Position numbers and translations under genes: made by a program
The notes under the pieces: model-generated
Database searches by the model: none
The model's input: only the letters and a program-made list of their open reading frames with translations
Told to the model about the DNA's origin: nothing
In this document: piece by piece, positions 49,627 to 59,246 of the stretch
How the letters are laid out: each line of letters starts with the position of its first letter
How positions within the stretch are numbered: the first letter of the stretch is position 1
Assembly: GCF_016616885.1 (NCBI RefSeq)
Contig: NZ_CP067102.1
Location: forward strand, 7,220,501 to 7,284,500
DNA: 64,000 nt
Source: Bradyrhizobium diazoefficiens
GTDB taxonomy: Bacteria > Pseudomonadota > Alphaproteobacteria > Rhizobiales > Xanthobacteraceae
Direction of reading: 5' to 3'

Positions 49627-49840
49627 TGTTCTCGTCCCCTGTCCTCTGCCCAGTTCGTTCAAATAGACAGCGACAGGTTCATAATTGGTTAGCAACTCGA
49701 TGGTTCCGGCAGCTGCTTCGCAGAGACCAGCCATCTCGCGGAGGCTTATGGCAGCAGCCCTGAATCGCGTCCATAGCGCGCGGGCAACACTGGCTGACTA
49801 GTTTTTCGCGCTCATTTCGGCCGTTCATCCTGGAACTGGT

Positions 49841-50320
49841 CTAACCGCCCTTCCGCGCCGGCACGAAGGCGGTGGCGGTGATGGAATAGACCTCCTCGCC
49901 GCGCTGGTTGGTGCCGGTGGTGCGGGCGGTCAAAATGCCCCAGCCGGGGCGCGAGGCGGAGGTGCGCTTGTCGATGACGACGCTGACGTAAGCGACGGTG
50001 TCGCCGGCGAGCACCGGCCTGATCCAGCGCAGGTCGCGAAAGCCCGGTGACGGGCCCCACACCGCGACCTCCTCGCCGCAGGCCGCCGCTTCCCGCGCCA
50101 GACGCTGGCCGTCGGCGACAACAAGACTCATGCAGGCCGAGCCGACATGCCAGCCCGATGCGGCGAGACCGCCGAACAGCGAGTTCTTGCCCTCTTCCTC
50201 ATCGAGGTGAAAGCGCTGCGGATCGAACTTTGCAGCAAAGGCCTTGATGGAGTCCGCCGTGAACGTATGGGTGCCGAGCTCGCGGCGGTGACCGATCTCG
50301 ATCTGCTCGAAGAACCGCAT
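49841..50320 (-). CDS. MaoC family dehydratase (pair member 2)
   Basis: The 159-residue protein has a hot-dog fold typical of MaoC hydratases. KAFAAKFDPQRFHLDEEEGK holds the conserved Asp and His of the hydratase motif, followed by GGLAASGWHVGSACMSLVV and GDTVAYVSVVIDKR. It may hydrate enoyl-CoA. Its ATG at 50320 overlaps the last base of the preceding MaoC gene's stop (TGATG), so translation is coupled. In many hydratases two such chains form a heteromer; this is inferred. Confidence 0.9.
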   Translation of the reverse strand: MRFFEQIEIGHRRELGTHTFTADSIKAFAAKFDPQRFHLDEEEGKNSLFGGLAASGWHVGSACMSLVVADGQRLAREAAACGEEVAVWGPSPGFRDLRWIRPVLAGDTVAYVSVVIDKRTSASRPGWGILTARTTGTNQRGEEVYSITATAFVPARKGG

Positions 50321-50772
50321 CAGACCGCTCCCGCGCGCCGCTCGATCAGGATCGGCGAGGTCATCTCGCACAGCGCTTCGCCGCTGGCGTTGCGCATCGT
50401 GCATTTGAACTTGACGATGCCGAGGTTTGGCCTGCTCTTCGAGGGCCGCGCCTCAAGCACGTCGACATCGAGCGTCAGGTCGTCACCCGGCCTGAGCGGC
50501 GAGAGCCAACGCACCTCGTCGACGCCGGGAGATCCCAGCGACGCGGCCCGGGTGATAAAACCATCGGCCATCATCCGCATCATCAGCGAGCAGAGGTGCC
50601 AGCCCGAGCCCGACAGGCCGCGCAGCATGCTCTTGGCCGCGGCCTCCTCGTCGAGGTGCATCGGTTGCGGATCGAATTCGGCGGCAAAGGCCAAAATCTC
50701 GTCGCGGGTGACATGGCGCGGGCCGAACGTTCCATACCGGCCGGTCGGGAAATCTTCGAAGGTCAGGGTCAT
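50320..50772 (-). CDS. MaoC family dehydratase (pair member 1)
   Basis: The 150-residue protein starts MTLTFEDFPTGRYGTFGPRH. The hydratase motif reads LAFAAEFDPQPMHLDEEAAA and is followed by GLSGSGWHLCSLMMRMMADG and LRPGDDLTLDVDVLEAR. The paralogue downstream differs in several positions, so the pair is an old duplication. Substrate is unknown. An open frame 141 bases further upstream has no similarity. Confidence 0.9.
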   Translation of the reverse strand: MTLTFEDFPTGRYGTFGPRHVTRDEILAFAAEFDPQPMHLDEEAAAKSMLRGLSGSGWHLCSLMMRMMADGFITRAASLGSPGVDEVRWLSPLRPGDDLTLDVDVLEARPSKSRPNLGIVKFKCTMRNASGEALCEMTSPILIERRAGAV

Positions 50773-50931
50773 CTTGGCAATGCTTTGCGGGAAGGTCAGA
50801 TTGTGGCCGCACTTTGCGGCAATCTCAACCCGCCGGTCCGCATGGCTCGTGCTACATTCGGCGAGTCGGGCCAGACCAGCCTCATTGTCGGATTGACGCG
50901 GGCCGCAGCGCAATTTGCCCGGGGGAGAGAG

Positions 50932-51228
50932 ATGTTTTCATTCAGCGATCTGTTTCAATGGGACCGCTTCATCACGCCGACGATCATCAAGACCTTCTAC
51001 TGGCTGGTGATCGGCGTGATCTGCCTGTTCGGGCTCTCCGGAATCTTCGCCGGTCTCACCGCGATGGCGATCAGCCCGTTCGCCGGCTTCCTGGTCGTGC
51101 TGGAATCGATCGCGGGCGTCGTCGTCGGAATCGTGTTCTCGCGCATCGCCGCGGAATTGATCCTGATCGTGTTCCGCATCAACGAGCATCTCGGCGCGAT
51201 CCGGGATCAGGGCGGCGGAGTGCGGTGA
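50932..51228 (+). CDS. DUF4282 membrane protein
   Basis: The 98-residue protein starts MFSFSDLFQWDRFITPTIIK. It has two hydrophobic helices (FYWLVIGVICLFGLSGIF and FLVVLESIAGVVVGIVFSR) and the family's end RIAAELILIVFRINEHLGAI. GGGGGAGAG lies 3-10 bases before the ATG. DUF4282 is a small family in proteobacteria with no role known. Confidence 0.88.
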   Translation: MFSFSDLFQWDRFITPTIIKTFYWLVIGVICLFGLSGIFAGLTAMAISPFAGFLVVLESIAGVVVGIVFSRIAAELILIVFRINEHLGAIRDQGGGVR

Positions 51229-51246
51229 GGCGGCGCGGGCCGCCTC
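51227..51246. terminator. Hairpin between convergent DUF4282 and ychF genes
   Basis: GAGGCGGC (51227-51234) pairs with GCCGCCTC (51239-51246) across a 4-base loop. A T tract is lacking on both sides, so it may act only weakly. Confidence 0.5.
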
Positions 51247-52344
51247 TTACGTATTAAACCGGAAATGCATCACGTCGCCGTCGGCGACGACGTATTCCTT
51301 GCCTTCGAGGCGCAGCTTGCCGGCATCGCGGGCGCCGGCTTCACCGTTGAGCGCGACATAGTCCTCATACGCTATCGTCTCGGCGCGGATGAAACCCTTC
51401 TCGAAATCGGTGTGGATCACACCGGCGGCGCCTGGCGCCTTGGTGCCGCGATAGATGGTCCAGGCGCGCGCTTCCTTCGGCCCCACCGTGAAATAGGTGA
51501 TCAGGTCGAGCAACGTATAGCCGGCGCGGATCAGGCGATCGAGGCCGGCCTCTTCCAGACCCAGCGTCTCCAAGAAGTCGGCGCGCTCCTCGCGCGAGAT
51601 GGTCGCGATCTCGGATTCGATCTTGGCAGAGATGACGACGGCAACCGCGCCTTCCTTGGCGGCCTGGTCCTGCACCGCCTTCGAGAACGAATTGCCTGTG
51701 GCCGCCGAGCCTTCCTCGACGTTGCAGACATAGAGCACGGGCTTGGACGACAGCAGGCCGAGCATGCCGAAGGCGCGCTCCTCCTCGGCCTTGCGCTCGA
51801 CCAGGCGCGCGGGCTTGCCTTCGCGCAGCAGCACCAGCGTGCGGTTGACGAGGTCGAGCTGCTCCTTGGCGTCCTTGTCGTTGCCCTTGGCCTTTTTGGT
51901 CAGGTTGTCGACGCGCTTCTCGAGGCTATCGAGGTCGGCGAGCATCAGCTCGGTCTCGATGGTCTCGATGTCGGCGAGCGGGGCGATCTTGCCCTCGACA
52001 TGGGTGACGTCGGAATCCTCGAAACAGCGCACGACGTGCGCGATGGCGTCGACCTCGCGGATGTTGGCCAGGAACTGGTTGCCGAGGCCTTCGCCCTTGG
52101 AGGCGCCGCGCACGAGGCCCGCGATGTCTACAAAGGTCAGCCGGGTCGGAATGATCTGGCCCGATTTGGCGATCGCCGCAAGCTTGTCGAGCCGCGGATC
52201 GGGCACGGCGACCTCGCCGACATTCGGCTCGATGGTGCAGAACGGATAGTTCGCCGCCTGCGCCGCGGCCGTCTCGGTCAGCGCATTGAACAAGGTCGAT
52301 TTGCCGACATTGGGCAATCCGACGATTCCGCATTTGAATCCCAC
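51247..52344 (-). CDS. ychF: Redox-regulated ATPase/GTPase YchF (Obg-like)
   Basis: The 365-residue protein starts [20 protein letters not shown] with the P-loop. G3 is [20 protein letters not shown], followed by a coiled-coil insertion ([20 protein letters not shown]) and a TGS domain at the C-terminus ([19 protein letters not shown]). The family binds the ribosome and hydrolyses ATP in preference to GTP in E. coli. It lies 5 bases after pth on the same strand. The order rplY-pth-ychF is widely conserved. Confidence 0.96.
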   Translation of the reverse strand: MGFKCGIVGLPNVGKSTLFNALTETAAAQAANYPFCTIEPNVGEVAVPDPRLDKLAAIAKSGQIIPTRLTFVDIAGLVRGASKGEGLGNQFLANIREVDAIAHVVRCFEDSDVTHVEGKIAPLADIETIETELMLADLDSLEKRVDNLTKKAKGNDKDAKEQLDLVNRTLVLLREGKPARLVERKAEEERAFGMLGLLSSKPVLYVCNVEEGSAATGNSFSKAVQDQAAKEGAVAVVISAKIESEIATISREERADFLETLGLEEAGLDRLIRAGYTLLDLITYFTVGPKEARAWTIYRGTKAPGAAGVIHTDFEKGFIRAETIAYEDYVALNGEAGARDAGKLRLEGKEYVVADGDVMHFRFNT

Positions 52345-52349
52345 GAGCG

Positions 52350-52955
52350 TTATTCCTTGCCGTTCTCGTCCTTGGTCAAAAATCCCTTCGCCTGCATCGC
52401 GAGATGCACCCTGTTGGCGAAGGTCGCGTCCGTGCCCTTGACGATCAGTGCGGCATGCTCGGCCACCGCGTCGCAGAGCGTCGTCACCCAGTCGTTGTCG
52501 GCCTTGGCGAAGTCCGACAGCACATGGCCGTGCACCATCTGCTTGACGCCGGGATGACCGATGCCGAGCCGCACCCGGCGATATTCGTTGCCGATATGCG
52601 CGGAGATCGAACGCAGGCCGTTATGCCCGGCAATGCCGCCGCCGATCTTCACCCGCACCTTGCCCGGCGGCAGTTCGAGCTCGTCGTGAAACACCGTGGT
52701 GTCGCCCGGCGCGATCTTGAAGAAGCCTGCGGCTTCCTGAACGCTGCGGCCGGAGTCGTTCATGTAAGTCGTGGGCTTGAGCAGGATCACGCGCTCAGTG
52801 CCGAGCGTGCCTTCCGAGGTCTCGCCCTGAAAACGACGGCGCCATGGTGCGAAACCATGACGCCGCGCAATCTCGTCGACGGCCATGAAGCCGATATTGT
52901 GCCGGTTACGTGCGTATTTCGCGCCGGGATTGCCGAGCCCAACAAAGAGTCGCAT
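52350..52955 (-). CDS. pth: Peptidyl-tRNA hydrolase
   Basis: The 201-residue protein starts [20 protein letters not shown]. The catalytic His is in [13 protein letters not shown], with [11 protein letters not shown] and [19 protein letters not shown] as further family motifs and [20 protein letters not shown] for tRNA contact. It frees tRNA from peptidyl-tRNA released by stalled ribosomes. It lies between rplY and ychF. Confidence 0.97.
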   Translation of the reverse strand: MRLFVGLGNPGAKYARNRHNIGFMAVDEIARRHGFAPWRRRFQGETSEGTLGTERVILLKPTTYMNDSGRSVQEAAGFFKIAPGDTTVFHDELELPPGKVRVKIGGGIAGHNGLRSISAHIGNEYRRVRLGIGHPGVKQMVHGHVLSDFAKADNDWVTTLCDAVAEHAALIVKGTDATFANRVHLAMQAKGFLTKDENGKE

Positions 52956-53013
52956 GACGCGGCGCGCCCTTCGCTCGGCGCGCGATCAGAGACCGCGCGC
53001 CAGCCTTGAGAGA

Positions 53014-53736
53014 TTACTTCTTCTTGTCGCCGCCGGCGGGAGCCTTGGCAGCAGCCGCCGGAGCACCCGCAGCCGGAGCCGCAGCACCTGCCGCCGGAGC
53101 AGCAGCACCCGCAGCCGGAGCCGCGCCACCAGCAGCGGCCGCAGCCGCGGCCTTCTGCTCTTCGGCGTAGCCGGACGGCGGCACGATGGTGACGAGGGTT
53201 GCGTCCTCGCGGGTCAGCGCCTTCACGCCGGCCGGCAGCTTGATGTCGGACAGATGCAGCGAGTGACCGATTTCGAGCGCGCCGACATCGGCCTCGATGT
53301 ACTGCGGTATGCTCTCGACGCCGCATTCGAGCTCGATCGCATGGGCGACGATGTTGACGGCGCCGCCGCGCTTTACGCCGGGCGAACCTTCCGCCTTCAC
53401 CACGTGCAGGGGCACGCTGATGCGGATGGTGGCGCCTTCGCCGAGCCGCATGAAGTCGACATGGATCGGGAAGTCCTTGACCGGATCGAGGTGGTAGTCG
53501 CGCGGAATCACGCGGTGCTTCTTGCCGTCGAGGTCGATGTCGACCAGCGTGGTCAGGAACCGGCCGGCGAGGATGCGCTGACGCAGTTCGCGATCATCGA
53601 CCGAGATCGGGAGCGGGGGCTGCTTGTTACCATAGATCACTCCGGGCACTTTCCCGGCACGACGCTCAGCCCGGGCGGCCCCCTTGCCGCTCTTCGGACG
53701 TGCGGTCGCCTTCAATTCCTTGACGGTCGTCGCCAT
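53014..53736 (-). CDS. rplY: 50S ribosomal protein L25/general stress protein Ctc
   Basis: The 240-residue protein has the L25 5S rRNA-binding domain (ELKATARPKSGKGAARAERR, VPGVIYGNKQPPLPISVDD). The second, Ctc-type domain (HVDFMRLGEGATIRISVPLH and SIPQYIEADVGALEIGHSLH) is followed by a Gly/Ala/Pro-rich C-terminal tail ending in Lys-rich DKKK. The long alanine/proline tail is a common alphaproteobacterial feature. The gene is the first of the rplY-pth-ychF group. Confidence 0.95.
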   Translation of the reverse strand: MATTVKELKATARPKSGKGAARAERRAGKVPGVIYGNKQPPLPISVDDRELRQRILAGRFLTTLVDIDLDGKKHRVIPRDYHLDPVKDFPIHVDFMRLGEGATIRISVPLHVVKAEGSPGVKRGGAVNIVAHAIELECGVESIPQYIEADVGALEIGHSLHLSDIKLPAGVKALTREDATLVTIVPPSGYAEEQKAAAAAAAGGAAPAAGAAAPAAGAAAPAAGAPAAAAKAPAGGDKKK

Positions 53737-53899
53737 AGTCTAAGTCCTTGTTTTTGCAAAAGTTAATGGGCCGCAGCGCGGCCCATGGCATCGTTCGCAG
53801 CAAGCCTCCAGGGGTGCGGGGGCCACGAACTGGCGGGCTTTTACCCGGAAGATGCAGAAATGACAAGGAGAATGGGCTGCTCTTACCCTCTCCTGGAGG
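53737..53899. other. Region upstream of rplY, ending in a repeat interrupted by an IS5 element
   Basis: The rplY promoter must lie here but is not distinct. The end (53883-53899) is the left part of a CTCCC/GGAGG repeat, which resumes at 55054 after the IS5-family element. The direct sequence GGAGG (53895-53899 and 55054-55058) is the likely target duplication. Confidence 0.6.
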
Positions 53900-55053
53900 G
53901 AGGGCTTTGCGCAAAGGTCTGAGCTGGCCTTTGGGGGCCGTAGCGGGCTTTTTTTGACGTGAGCCTGCTGCGGTGAGCGGCATCTTGCTCATTTCAAGCG
54001 CAGGCGGACTCCTGGCGTAGTGTGGCCAAAGCGCCTGCCGCGCGACGCAGACTATAGGCGCAGCAGGCCAGCACGATGTGCACCTGGTTGCGCTCGAAGT
54101 TGAAGAAGCGCAATCGCCGTAGGCCGTAGTGCTCCTTGAACACCGCATACGGACGCTCAACGGCTGCGCGCACCTTGGCGATCAGCTTGTTGCGCAGCTT
54201 CTGCCGCGGCCGCAGTTTATGATGCTTGTTGGGCCGATGCATCAGGCGGTCCTTGATGCCAGCTTCTTTAAGGCGCGCGTGCCGGGCATGCGTGTAGTAG
54301 GCCTGATCGCCGTAGACCGCTTGCTCATCGCCACAGAACAGACAATCCGCCGGCTCGGTATCAGTGATCGAGGCATCCGTCACATGGATGCGGCGAATGA
54401 TGGTGTGGCCTGCATCCACACCCGTGTGGATCTTGTAGCCGAACACACTCTTTTTGCCTTTGCGGCCCCAGCGAGCGTCGCGATCTGCAGATGGTTTGGA
54501 CGGCGTATCCTCCGCATCCTTGCGCGGCTTGCGTGGCGGATTGGCCCGCGCCGGGATCAACGAGGCGTCGACCAGGGTACCTTGCTTGAGGATCAGCTTC
54601 TTGGCTTCGAACTGCCGGTTGATCTCAGCGAAAATCTTCTCGATCAGCCCGTCCTTGGCAAGTTCCTGCCGAAACCGCCACAACGTGCAGTGGTCCGGGG
54701 TCTGATCGTGCAGGCTCAAACCGACAAAGCGACGGAACGACAACCGATCCGCAACCGCAGCTTCCAAGGCGGGATCAGACAGATTGTGCCATATCCCGGC
54801 GAGCAAGCAGCGCAGCAAGACTTTCGCTGGATAACTGCTGTTGCCGGCGCCATCGCTGCCCCGCTTGCCCAGCAACGACTCCAGCGGCGCCCAATCCACA
54901 ACCGCTTCGACCTCATCCAGAATACTGCTTCGCGGCGTCTGGACCAGACCATCCGCCAAGCTCATCTGACCGATATTGCGCTCAACCATGGCTCTCCTCG
55001 CCAGAATCAGCCATGCTTAGAGAATCACGCCATCCCAATTGCGCAAAGCCCTC
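53900..55053 (-). mobile_element. IS5-family insertion sequence
   Basis: The element of about 1154 bp has perfect 15-bp terminal repeats, GAGGGCTTTGCGCAA (53900-53914 and 55039-55053). It carries one transposase gene. GGAGG flanks both ends as a target duplication, although part of this could belong to the inverted repeat. It is inserted in a palindromic intergenic repeat, between rplY and ubiK. Confidence 0.87.
53994..54989 (-). CDS. IS5 family transposase
   Basis: The 331-residue protein has an N-terminal DUF772-like domain (LSFRRFVGLSLHDQTPDHCT) and a DDE domain. The first catalytic Asp is in LVDASLIPARANPPRK, the second in VYGDQAYYTHARHARL, and the Glu is in RAAVERPYAVFKEHYGLRR. It is intact. 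The product is different from the IS481 and IS110 transposases in the window. Confidence 0.93.
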   Translation of the reverse strand: MVERNIGQMSLADGLVQTPRSSILDEVEAVVDWAPLESLLGKRGSDGAGNSSYPAKVLLRCLLAGIWHNLSDPALEAAVADRLSFRRFVGLSLHDQTPDHCTLWRFRQELAKDGLIEKIFAEINRQFEAKKLILKQGTLVDASLIPARANPPRKPRKDAEDTPSKPSADRDARWGRKGKKSVFGYKIHTGVDAGHTIIRRIHVTDASITDTEPADCLFCGDEQAVYGDQAYYTHARHARLKEAGIKDRLMHRPNKHHKLRPRQKLRNKLIAKVRAAVERPYAVFKEHYGLRRLRFFNFERNQVHIVLACCAYSLRRAAGALATLRQESACA

Positions 55054-55198
55054 GGAGGGGGAGGGTCGATCGCGCGACGCGCGAGCGGGGTGGGGTGACA
55101 GTCTCTCCATTGAGGCGGTGCCCGAGTGGATAGATCATCACCCCACCCCGGCGCTACGCGCCGACCTCCCCTCCAGGACCCCTCCAGGGGAGGGTAAG
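55054..55198. repeat. Inverted pair of palindromic intergenic repeats
   Basis: The right part of the IS5-interrupted repeat (55054-55105, GGAGGGGGAGGGTCG then GGGGTGGGGTGA) faces another copy in opposite order (55139-55198, TCACCCCACCCC then CCTCCAGGGGAGGG). It is the same family as at 8829-8985. Confidence 0.8.
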
Positions 55199-55209
55199 AA
55201 AGAGCTGCC

Positions 55210-55461
55210 TTACCCGCCGAGCTTGGCCTCCAGCGCCGCGATGCGCGCTTTCAGCGCCTCGTTCTCCTCACGCGCCAGACGGGCCATGTCCTTGACCGCC
55301 TCGAACTCCTCGCGCTTGACCAGGTCCATGTCGCGCAGGAACTTCTCCGCCTGCGTCCGGATCACCGTGTCGAACTCGCGCTTGACGCCCTGGGCCGCAC
55401 CGGCGGCATCGTTCATCATGCGGCCGATCTCGTCGAAAAACCGGTTGGTGGTCTGGGTCAT
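55210..55461 (-). CDS. ubiK: Ubiquinone biosynthesis accessory factor UbiK family
   Basis: The 83-residue protein starts MTQTTNRFFDEIGRMMNDAA. The C-terminal coiled coil carries VKREEFEAVKDMARLAREEN and EALKARIAALEAKLGG, which match the UbiK/BMFP family. These small coiled-coil proteins are needed for aerobic ubiquinone synthesis in enterobacteria. The longer open frame upstream is not similar, so the ATG at 55461 is used. Confidence 0.9.
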   Translation of the reverse strand: MTQTTNRFFDEIGRMMNDAAGAAQGVKREFDTVIRTQAEKFLRDMDLVKREEFEAVKDMARLAREENEALKARIAALEAKLGG

Positions 55462-55633
55462 GTCGGTCTCCTGGCGGCCTGCGATAAACTTTGCGCGAAC
55501 AGCGGATAAGACAATGGCAATCCGCGGAGGCGGGTTCAAGGGCCGCGCGGCGGTATCCTTGTCATGCCCCGGTTTCCTTGCAATCGTATTCAACGTCCCT
55601 GCATAACAAGAATCACAAGGCGGAACGCAAGAC

Positions 55634-56371
55634 ATGATCGAGCAGCAGATCGCAATTCCCACCAAGGACGGGCACACCGCGACCTTCATCGTTCATCCCG
55701 AGCGCGGCGGCCCCTTCCCGGTCATCCTGTTCTACATGGACGCGCCGGCGATCCGCGAAGAGCTGCGCGACATGGCGCGCCGGCTCGCGACATCGGGCTA
55801 TTACGTGATGCTGCCGAACCTCTATTACCGCTCCGGCGTGATGGAGCTCGGCGCGCTGCCAGCCGATCCGAACGCGCCGGAGCGCAAGCGCATGTTCGCG
55901 CTGATGGGCTCGCTCACGATTCCCCTGATCATGGAGGACACGCGCGCGCTGCTCACCTATGCCGAGGGCCAGACGGCCGCGAACACCAAAATCATCGGCA
56001 CGGTCGGCTATTGCATGAGCGGCCGCTACGCTATCAATGCCGCCACGCATTTCCCGGACCGCGTCAAGGCCGCCGCCTCGATCTACGGTGTGCAGCTCGC
56101 GACGGAGCAGGACGACAGCCCGCATCTTGCCGCGAGCAAAAGCGAGGCCGAACTCTATTTCGCCTGCGCCGAGACCGATGTCTATGCACCGACCGAGATC
56201 ATCGAGAAGGTCAAGCAGGGCATGAGCGGCGCGAAAGCCGAGGTCGAGATCTACCCCGGCACCCATCACGGCTTCGCCTTTCCCAAGCGCCCGGTCTATG
56301 ACCGCGACGCCGCTGAGCGGCATTGGGAGCGCCTGCTGGCGCTCTATCGCCGCAATCTCGTCCAGCAATAG
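55634..56371 (+). CDS. Dienelactone hydrolase family protein
   Basis: The 245-residue alpha/beta hydrolase starts [20 protein letters not shown]. The nucleophile is Cys127 in [12 protein letters not shown]. The Asp is in [11 protein letters not shown] and the His in [12 protein letters not shown], together the Cys-Asp-His triad of dienelactone hydrolases. No catechol pathway genes are nearby, so the true substrate may not be dienelactone. It lies 8 bases upstream of lgt on the same strand and is probably cotranscribed. Confidence 0.92.
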   Translation: MIEQQIAIPTKDGHTATFIVHPERGGPFPVILFYMDAPAIREELRDMARRLATSGYYVMLPNLYYRSGVMELGALPADPNAPERKRMFALMGSLTIPLIMEDTRALLTYAEGQTAANTKIIGTVGYCMSGRYAINAATHFPDRVKAAASIYGVQLATEQDDSPHLAASKSEAELYFACAETDVYAPTEIIEKVKQGMSGAKAEVEIYPGTHHGFAFPKRPVYDRDAAERHWERLLALYRRNLVQQ

Positions 56372-56379
56372 CAGGCGCG

Positions 56380-57225
56380 ATGCCCTTTCTGCTCATCGAC
56401 TTCCCGTCCTTCAACCCGATCGCGGTCGCGATCGGGCCGTTCGCGATCCGCTGGTACGCGCTGGCCTATATCGGCGGCATCATCATCGGCTGGCTCTATG
56501 CGCGCTCGCTGCTGAAGAACGAGCGGCTGTGGGGCGGCCCCGCGCCGATGTCGCTGGTGCAGATCGACGATTTCATTCTCTGGGTCACGCTCGGGATCAT
56601 CCTGGGTGGCCGCACCGGCTACGTGCTGTTCTACAATCTGCCCTTCTTCATCGATCATCCCGCCGCCATCTTCCGCCTCTGGGAGGGCGGCATGTCGTTC
56701 CATGGCGGCTTCCTCGGCTGCGTCGTCGCGGTGATGTGGTTTGCCCATCGCAACGGCATTTCGATCCTGTCGCTCGGCGACATCACCACCGCGGTCGCCC
56801 CGATCGGGCTGCTGCTCGGACGCATCGCCAATTTCATCAACGGCGAATTGTGGGGCCGCGTCACCGATGCGAGCCTGCCCTGGGCCATGATCTTCCCCAA
56901 CGATCCCTCGCATTTGCCGCGCCATCCGAGCCAGCTCTATGAAGCCGGTATGGAAGGCATTCTGCTGTTCACGGCGCTCGCCGTGATGATCCGCCTTGGC
57001 GCGCTGAAGCGGCCCGGCATGATCCTCGGCGCCTTCATCCTGATCTATGGCCTGACCCGCATCGCCGGCGAGCACTTCCGCGAACCGGACGTCCAGCTGG
57101 GCTTCCTCTGGGGCGGATTAACCATGGGCATGCTGCTGTCGATCCCGATGCTTATCGTCGGCGGTATACTTATTGTATGGGCTGTCAGGCGCGGGGCGCC
57201 GAAGGCGCTCGATGCCATTCGTTAA
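56380..57225 (+). CDS. lgt: Prolipoprotein diacylglyceryl transferase
   Basis: The 281-residue membrane protein has seven hydrophobic segments. Lgt signatures are visible: [16 protein letters not shown] with the conserved His, [20 protein letters not shown], and [11 protein letters not shown], then [20 protein letters not shown]. It adds diacylglycerol to the lipobox Cys of lipoproteins; a lipoprotein with a LAGC lipobox is encoded at 59247. It is followed by a methyltransferase gene and pgeF. Confidence 0.97.
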   Translation: MPFLLIDFPSFNPIAVAIGPFAIRWYALAYIGGIIIGWLYARSLLKNERLWGGPAPMSLVQIDDFILWVTLGIILGGRTGYVLFYNLPFFIDHPAAIFRLWEGGMSFHGGFLGCVVAVMWFAHRNGISILSLGDITTAVAPIGLLLGRIANFINGELWGRVTDASLPWAMIFPNDPSHLPRHPSQLYEAGMEGILLFTALAVMIRLGALKRPGMILGAFILIYGLTRIAGEHFREPDVQLGFLWGGLTMGMLLSIPMLIVGGILIVWAVRRGAPKALDAIR

Positions 57226-57246
57226 TCCATTTCGAGAAGACAGGTC

Positions 57247-58365
57247 GTGACCGAACAGCCGCTGCTCAACGAGATCAAGGCGCTGATCAAATCCTCAGGC
57301 CCCATGCCGGTCTGGCGATACATGGAATCGTGCCTGATGCATCCGCGCTACGGCTATTACGTCTCGCGCGATCCATTGGGACGAGAAGGCGACTTCACCA
57401 CCGCGCCCGAAGTCAGCCAGATGTTCGGCGAACTGCTGGGATTGTGGACCGCCTCTGTCTGGAAGCAGATGGGCTCGCCGCAATTGCTGCGGTTGATCGA
57501 GATCGGCCCCGGCCGCGGCACCATGATGGCGGACGCGCTGCGCGCGCTTCGCGTGCTGCCGCCGCTCTACCAGGGGCTCAGCATTCATCTGGTCGAGGTC
57601 AACCCGGTCCTGCGCGAGCGGCAGAGCGCGACATTGTCGGGCGTGCGCAACAACATCGCCTGGCACGACAGCATCGACGACGTGCCTGAGGGACCGGGCA
57701 TCATCCTCGCCAACGAATATTTCGACGTGCTGCCGATCCACCAGATGGTGAAGCGCGAGAACGGCTGGCACGAGCGTGTGGTCGAGATCGACCCCAACGG
57801 CAAGCTTCAGTTCGGCGCGGCCGCCGAGCCGACGCCACGCTTCGACGTGCTGCTGCCGCCGCTGGTGCGCGCGGCGCCGGTCGGTGCAGTGTTCGAATGG
57901 CGACCCGATACCGAGATCATGAAGCTCGCCACGCGCGTGCGCGACCAGGACGGCGCGGCGCTGATCATCGATTACGGCCATATGCGCAGCGATGCCGGCG
58001 ACACCTTTCAGGCCATCGCACGTCATAGCTTCACTGATCCCCTGAAGGCGCCGGGCCAGGCCGACGTCACCGCCCATGTCGACTTCCAGGCCCTCGCGCG
58101 CGCGGCAGAGGACGTCGGTGCGCGCGTGCACGGACCGGTGACGCAAGGCGACTTCCTCAAGCGCGTCGGCATCGAAACCCGTGCGGCCGCGCTGATGCAG
58201 AAGGCGACGCCGGAGGTGGCGACCGACATTTCCGTGGCGCTGAAGCGGCTGACCGACACCGGGCGCAGCGGCATGGGCGCGATGTTCAAGGTGCTCGCCA
58301 TCTCCGAGCCGCGGCTGACGGGCCTTGCGGGCCTCAGCGATCTCGGACAGGCCGGAGGCCATTGA
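57247..58365 (+). CDS. Class I SAM-dependent methyltransferase (NDUFAF7/MidA-like)
   Basis: The 372-residue protein uses GTG at 57247 and starts MTEQPLLNEIKALIKSSGPM. The family motif YMESCLMHPRYGYYVSRDPLG is followed by SAM motif I, IEIGPGRGTMMADALRA, and NEYFDVLPIHQ. DUF185-type proteins methylate an Arg in complex I subunit NDUFS2 in eukaryotes; a similar role in bacteria is inferred. It overlaps the start of pgeF (ATGA), forming a run of lgt, this gene and pgeF. Confidence 0.92.
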   Translation: MTEQPLLNEIKALIKSSGPMPVWRYMESCLMHPRYGYYVSRDPLGREGDFTTAPEVSQMFGELLGLWTASVWKQMGSPQLLRLIEIGPGRGTMMADALRALRVLPPLYQGLSIHLVEVNPVLRERQSATLSGVRNNIAWHDSIDDVPEGPGIILANEYFDVLPIHQMVKRENGWHERVVEIDPNGKLQFGAAAEPTPRFDVLLPPLVRAAPVGAVFEWRPDTEIMKLATRVRDQDGAALIIDYGHMRSDAGDTFQAIARHSFTDPLKAPGQADVTAHVDFQALARAAEDVGARVHGPVTQGDFLKRVGIETRAAALMQKATPEVATDISVALKRLTDTGRSGMGAMFKVLAISEPRLTGLAGLSDLGQAGGH

Positions 58366-59132
58366 TGACCCTCACTTCGTCGCTGCTGTCGGCGGTGCCC
58401 GGCCTGCGCCATTCCTTCTTCACGCGTGAGGGCGGTGTTTCCAGCGGCATCTATGCCGCGCTGAACGGCGGGCTCGGCTCCAACGACGACCAGGCCCTTG
58501 TTGCAGAGAACCGCCGCCGCATGGCCGAGCATGTCGGCGTCGCAGCCGATCGCTTCCTCAGCCTGCATCAGATCCATTCGCCCGACGTCCGCGTCGCCGA
58601 TGCGCCCTGGCCGAGCGGCCCGCGCCCGAAGGGGGATGCGCTGGTGACGAAGACGCCGGGCATGGCGCTCGGCGTCTCCACCGCCGATTGCGGCCCCGTG
58701 CTGTTCGTCGATCCCCATGCGCGCGTCATCGGCGGCGCCCATGCCGGCTGGAAGGGCGCGCTGACGGGCGTGCTGGAATCCACGATTCTGGCGATGGAAA
58801 AACTCGGCGCCACCCGCAGCGGCATCATCGCCGCGATCGGCCCGCTGATCCGGCAGGACAGCTACGAGGTCGGCAACGAGTTCGTCGCGCGCTTCATCGA
58901 GGCGGATGCGGACAACGCCGTGTTCTTCATCCCATCCGTGCGCGAGGGCCACGCCATGTTCGACCTCGCCGGCTTCATCCGCAAGCGGCTGGAAGCCGCC
59001 GGCATTTTGATGATCGACGATCTCGGCCTCGATACCTACGCCGACGAACGCTTCTTCAGCTATCGCCGCTCAGTTCATCGCAAGGAGCCGGATTACGGCC
59101 GCCACATTCACGCGATCGCGCTGGAGGGGTGA
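58365..59132 (+). CDS. pgeF: Peptidoglycan editing factor / purine nucleoside phosphorylase PgeF (YfiH)
   Basis: The 255-residue protein starts MTLTSSLLSAVPGLRHSFFT. The laccase-domain motifs are TREGGVSSGIYAALNGGLGS, LHQIHSPDVRV, GVSTADCGPVLFVD and GAHAGWKGAL, with His/Cys metal ligands in these. Such proteins act on purine nucleosides and remove misplaced residues in peptidoglycan precursors. The ATG overlaps the previous gene's stop codon. An ATTCC-type repeat follows. Confidence 0.94.
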   Translation: MTLTSSLLSAVPGLRHSFFTREGGVSSGIYAALNGGLGSNDDQALVAENRRRMAEHVGVAADRFLSLHQIHSPDVRVADAPWPSGPRPKGDALVTKTPGMALGVSTADCGPVLFVDPHARVIGGAHAGWKGALTGVLESTILAMEKLGATRSGIIAAIGPLIRQDSYEVGNEFVARFIEADADNAVFFIPSVREGHAMFDLAGFIRKRLEAAGILMIDDLGLDTYADERFFSYRRSVHRKEPDYGRHIHAIALEG

Positions 59133-59143
59133 ACACAGCAACC

Positions 59144-59185
59144 GTCATTCCGGGGCTCGCGCCAAGTGGCGCGCCCCGGAATGAC
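59144..59185. repeat. Palindromic intergenic repeat (ATTCCGGG type)
   Basis: GTCATTCCGGGG and CCCCGGAATGAC close a hairpin with inner GCGCCA-agt-GGCGC. It lies between pgeF and the lipoprotein gene. Confidence 0.85.
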
Positions 59186-59246
59186 AGTGTGTTTTGTGCC
59201 GCCCCGCCCTAGACCTTAATCGATTTTAACGATATCGCTGCCCTCA

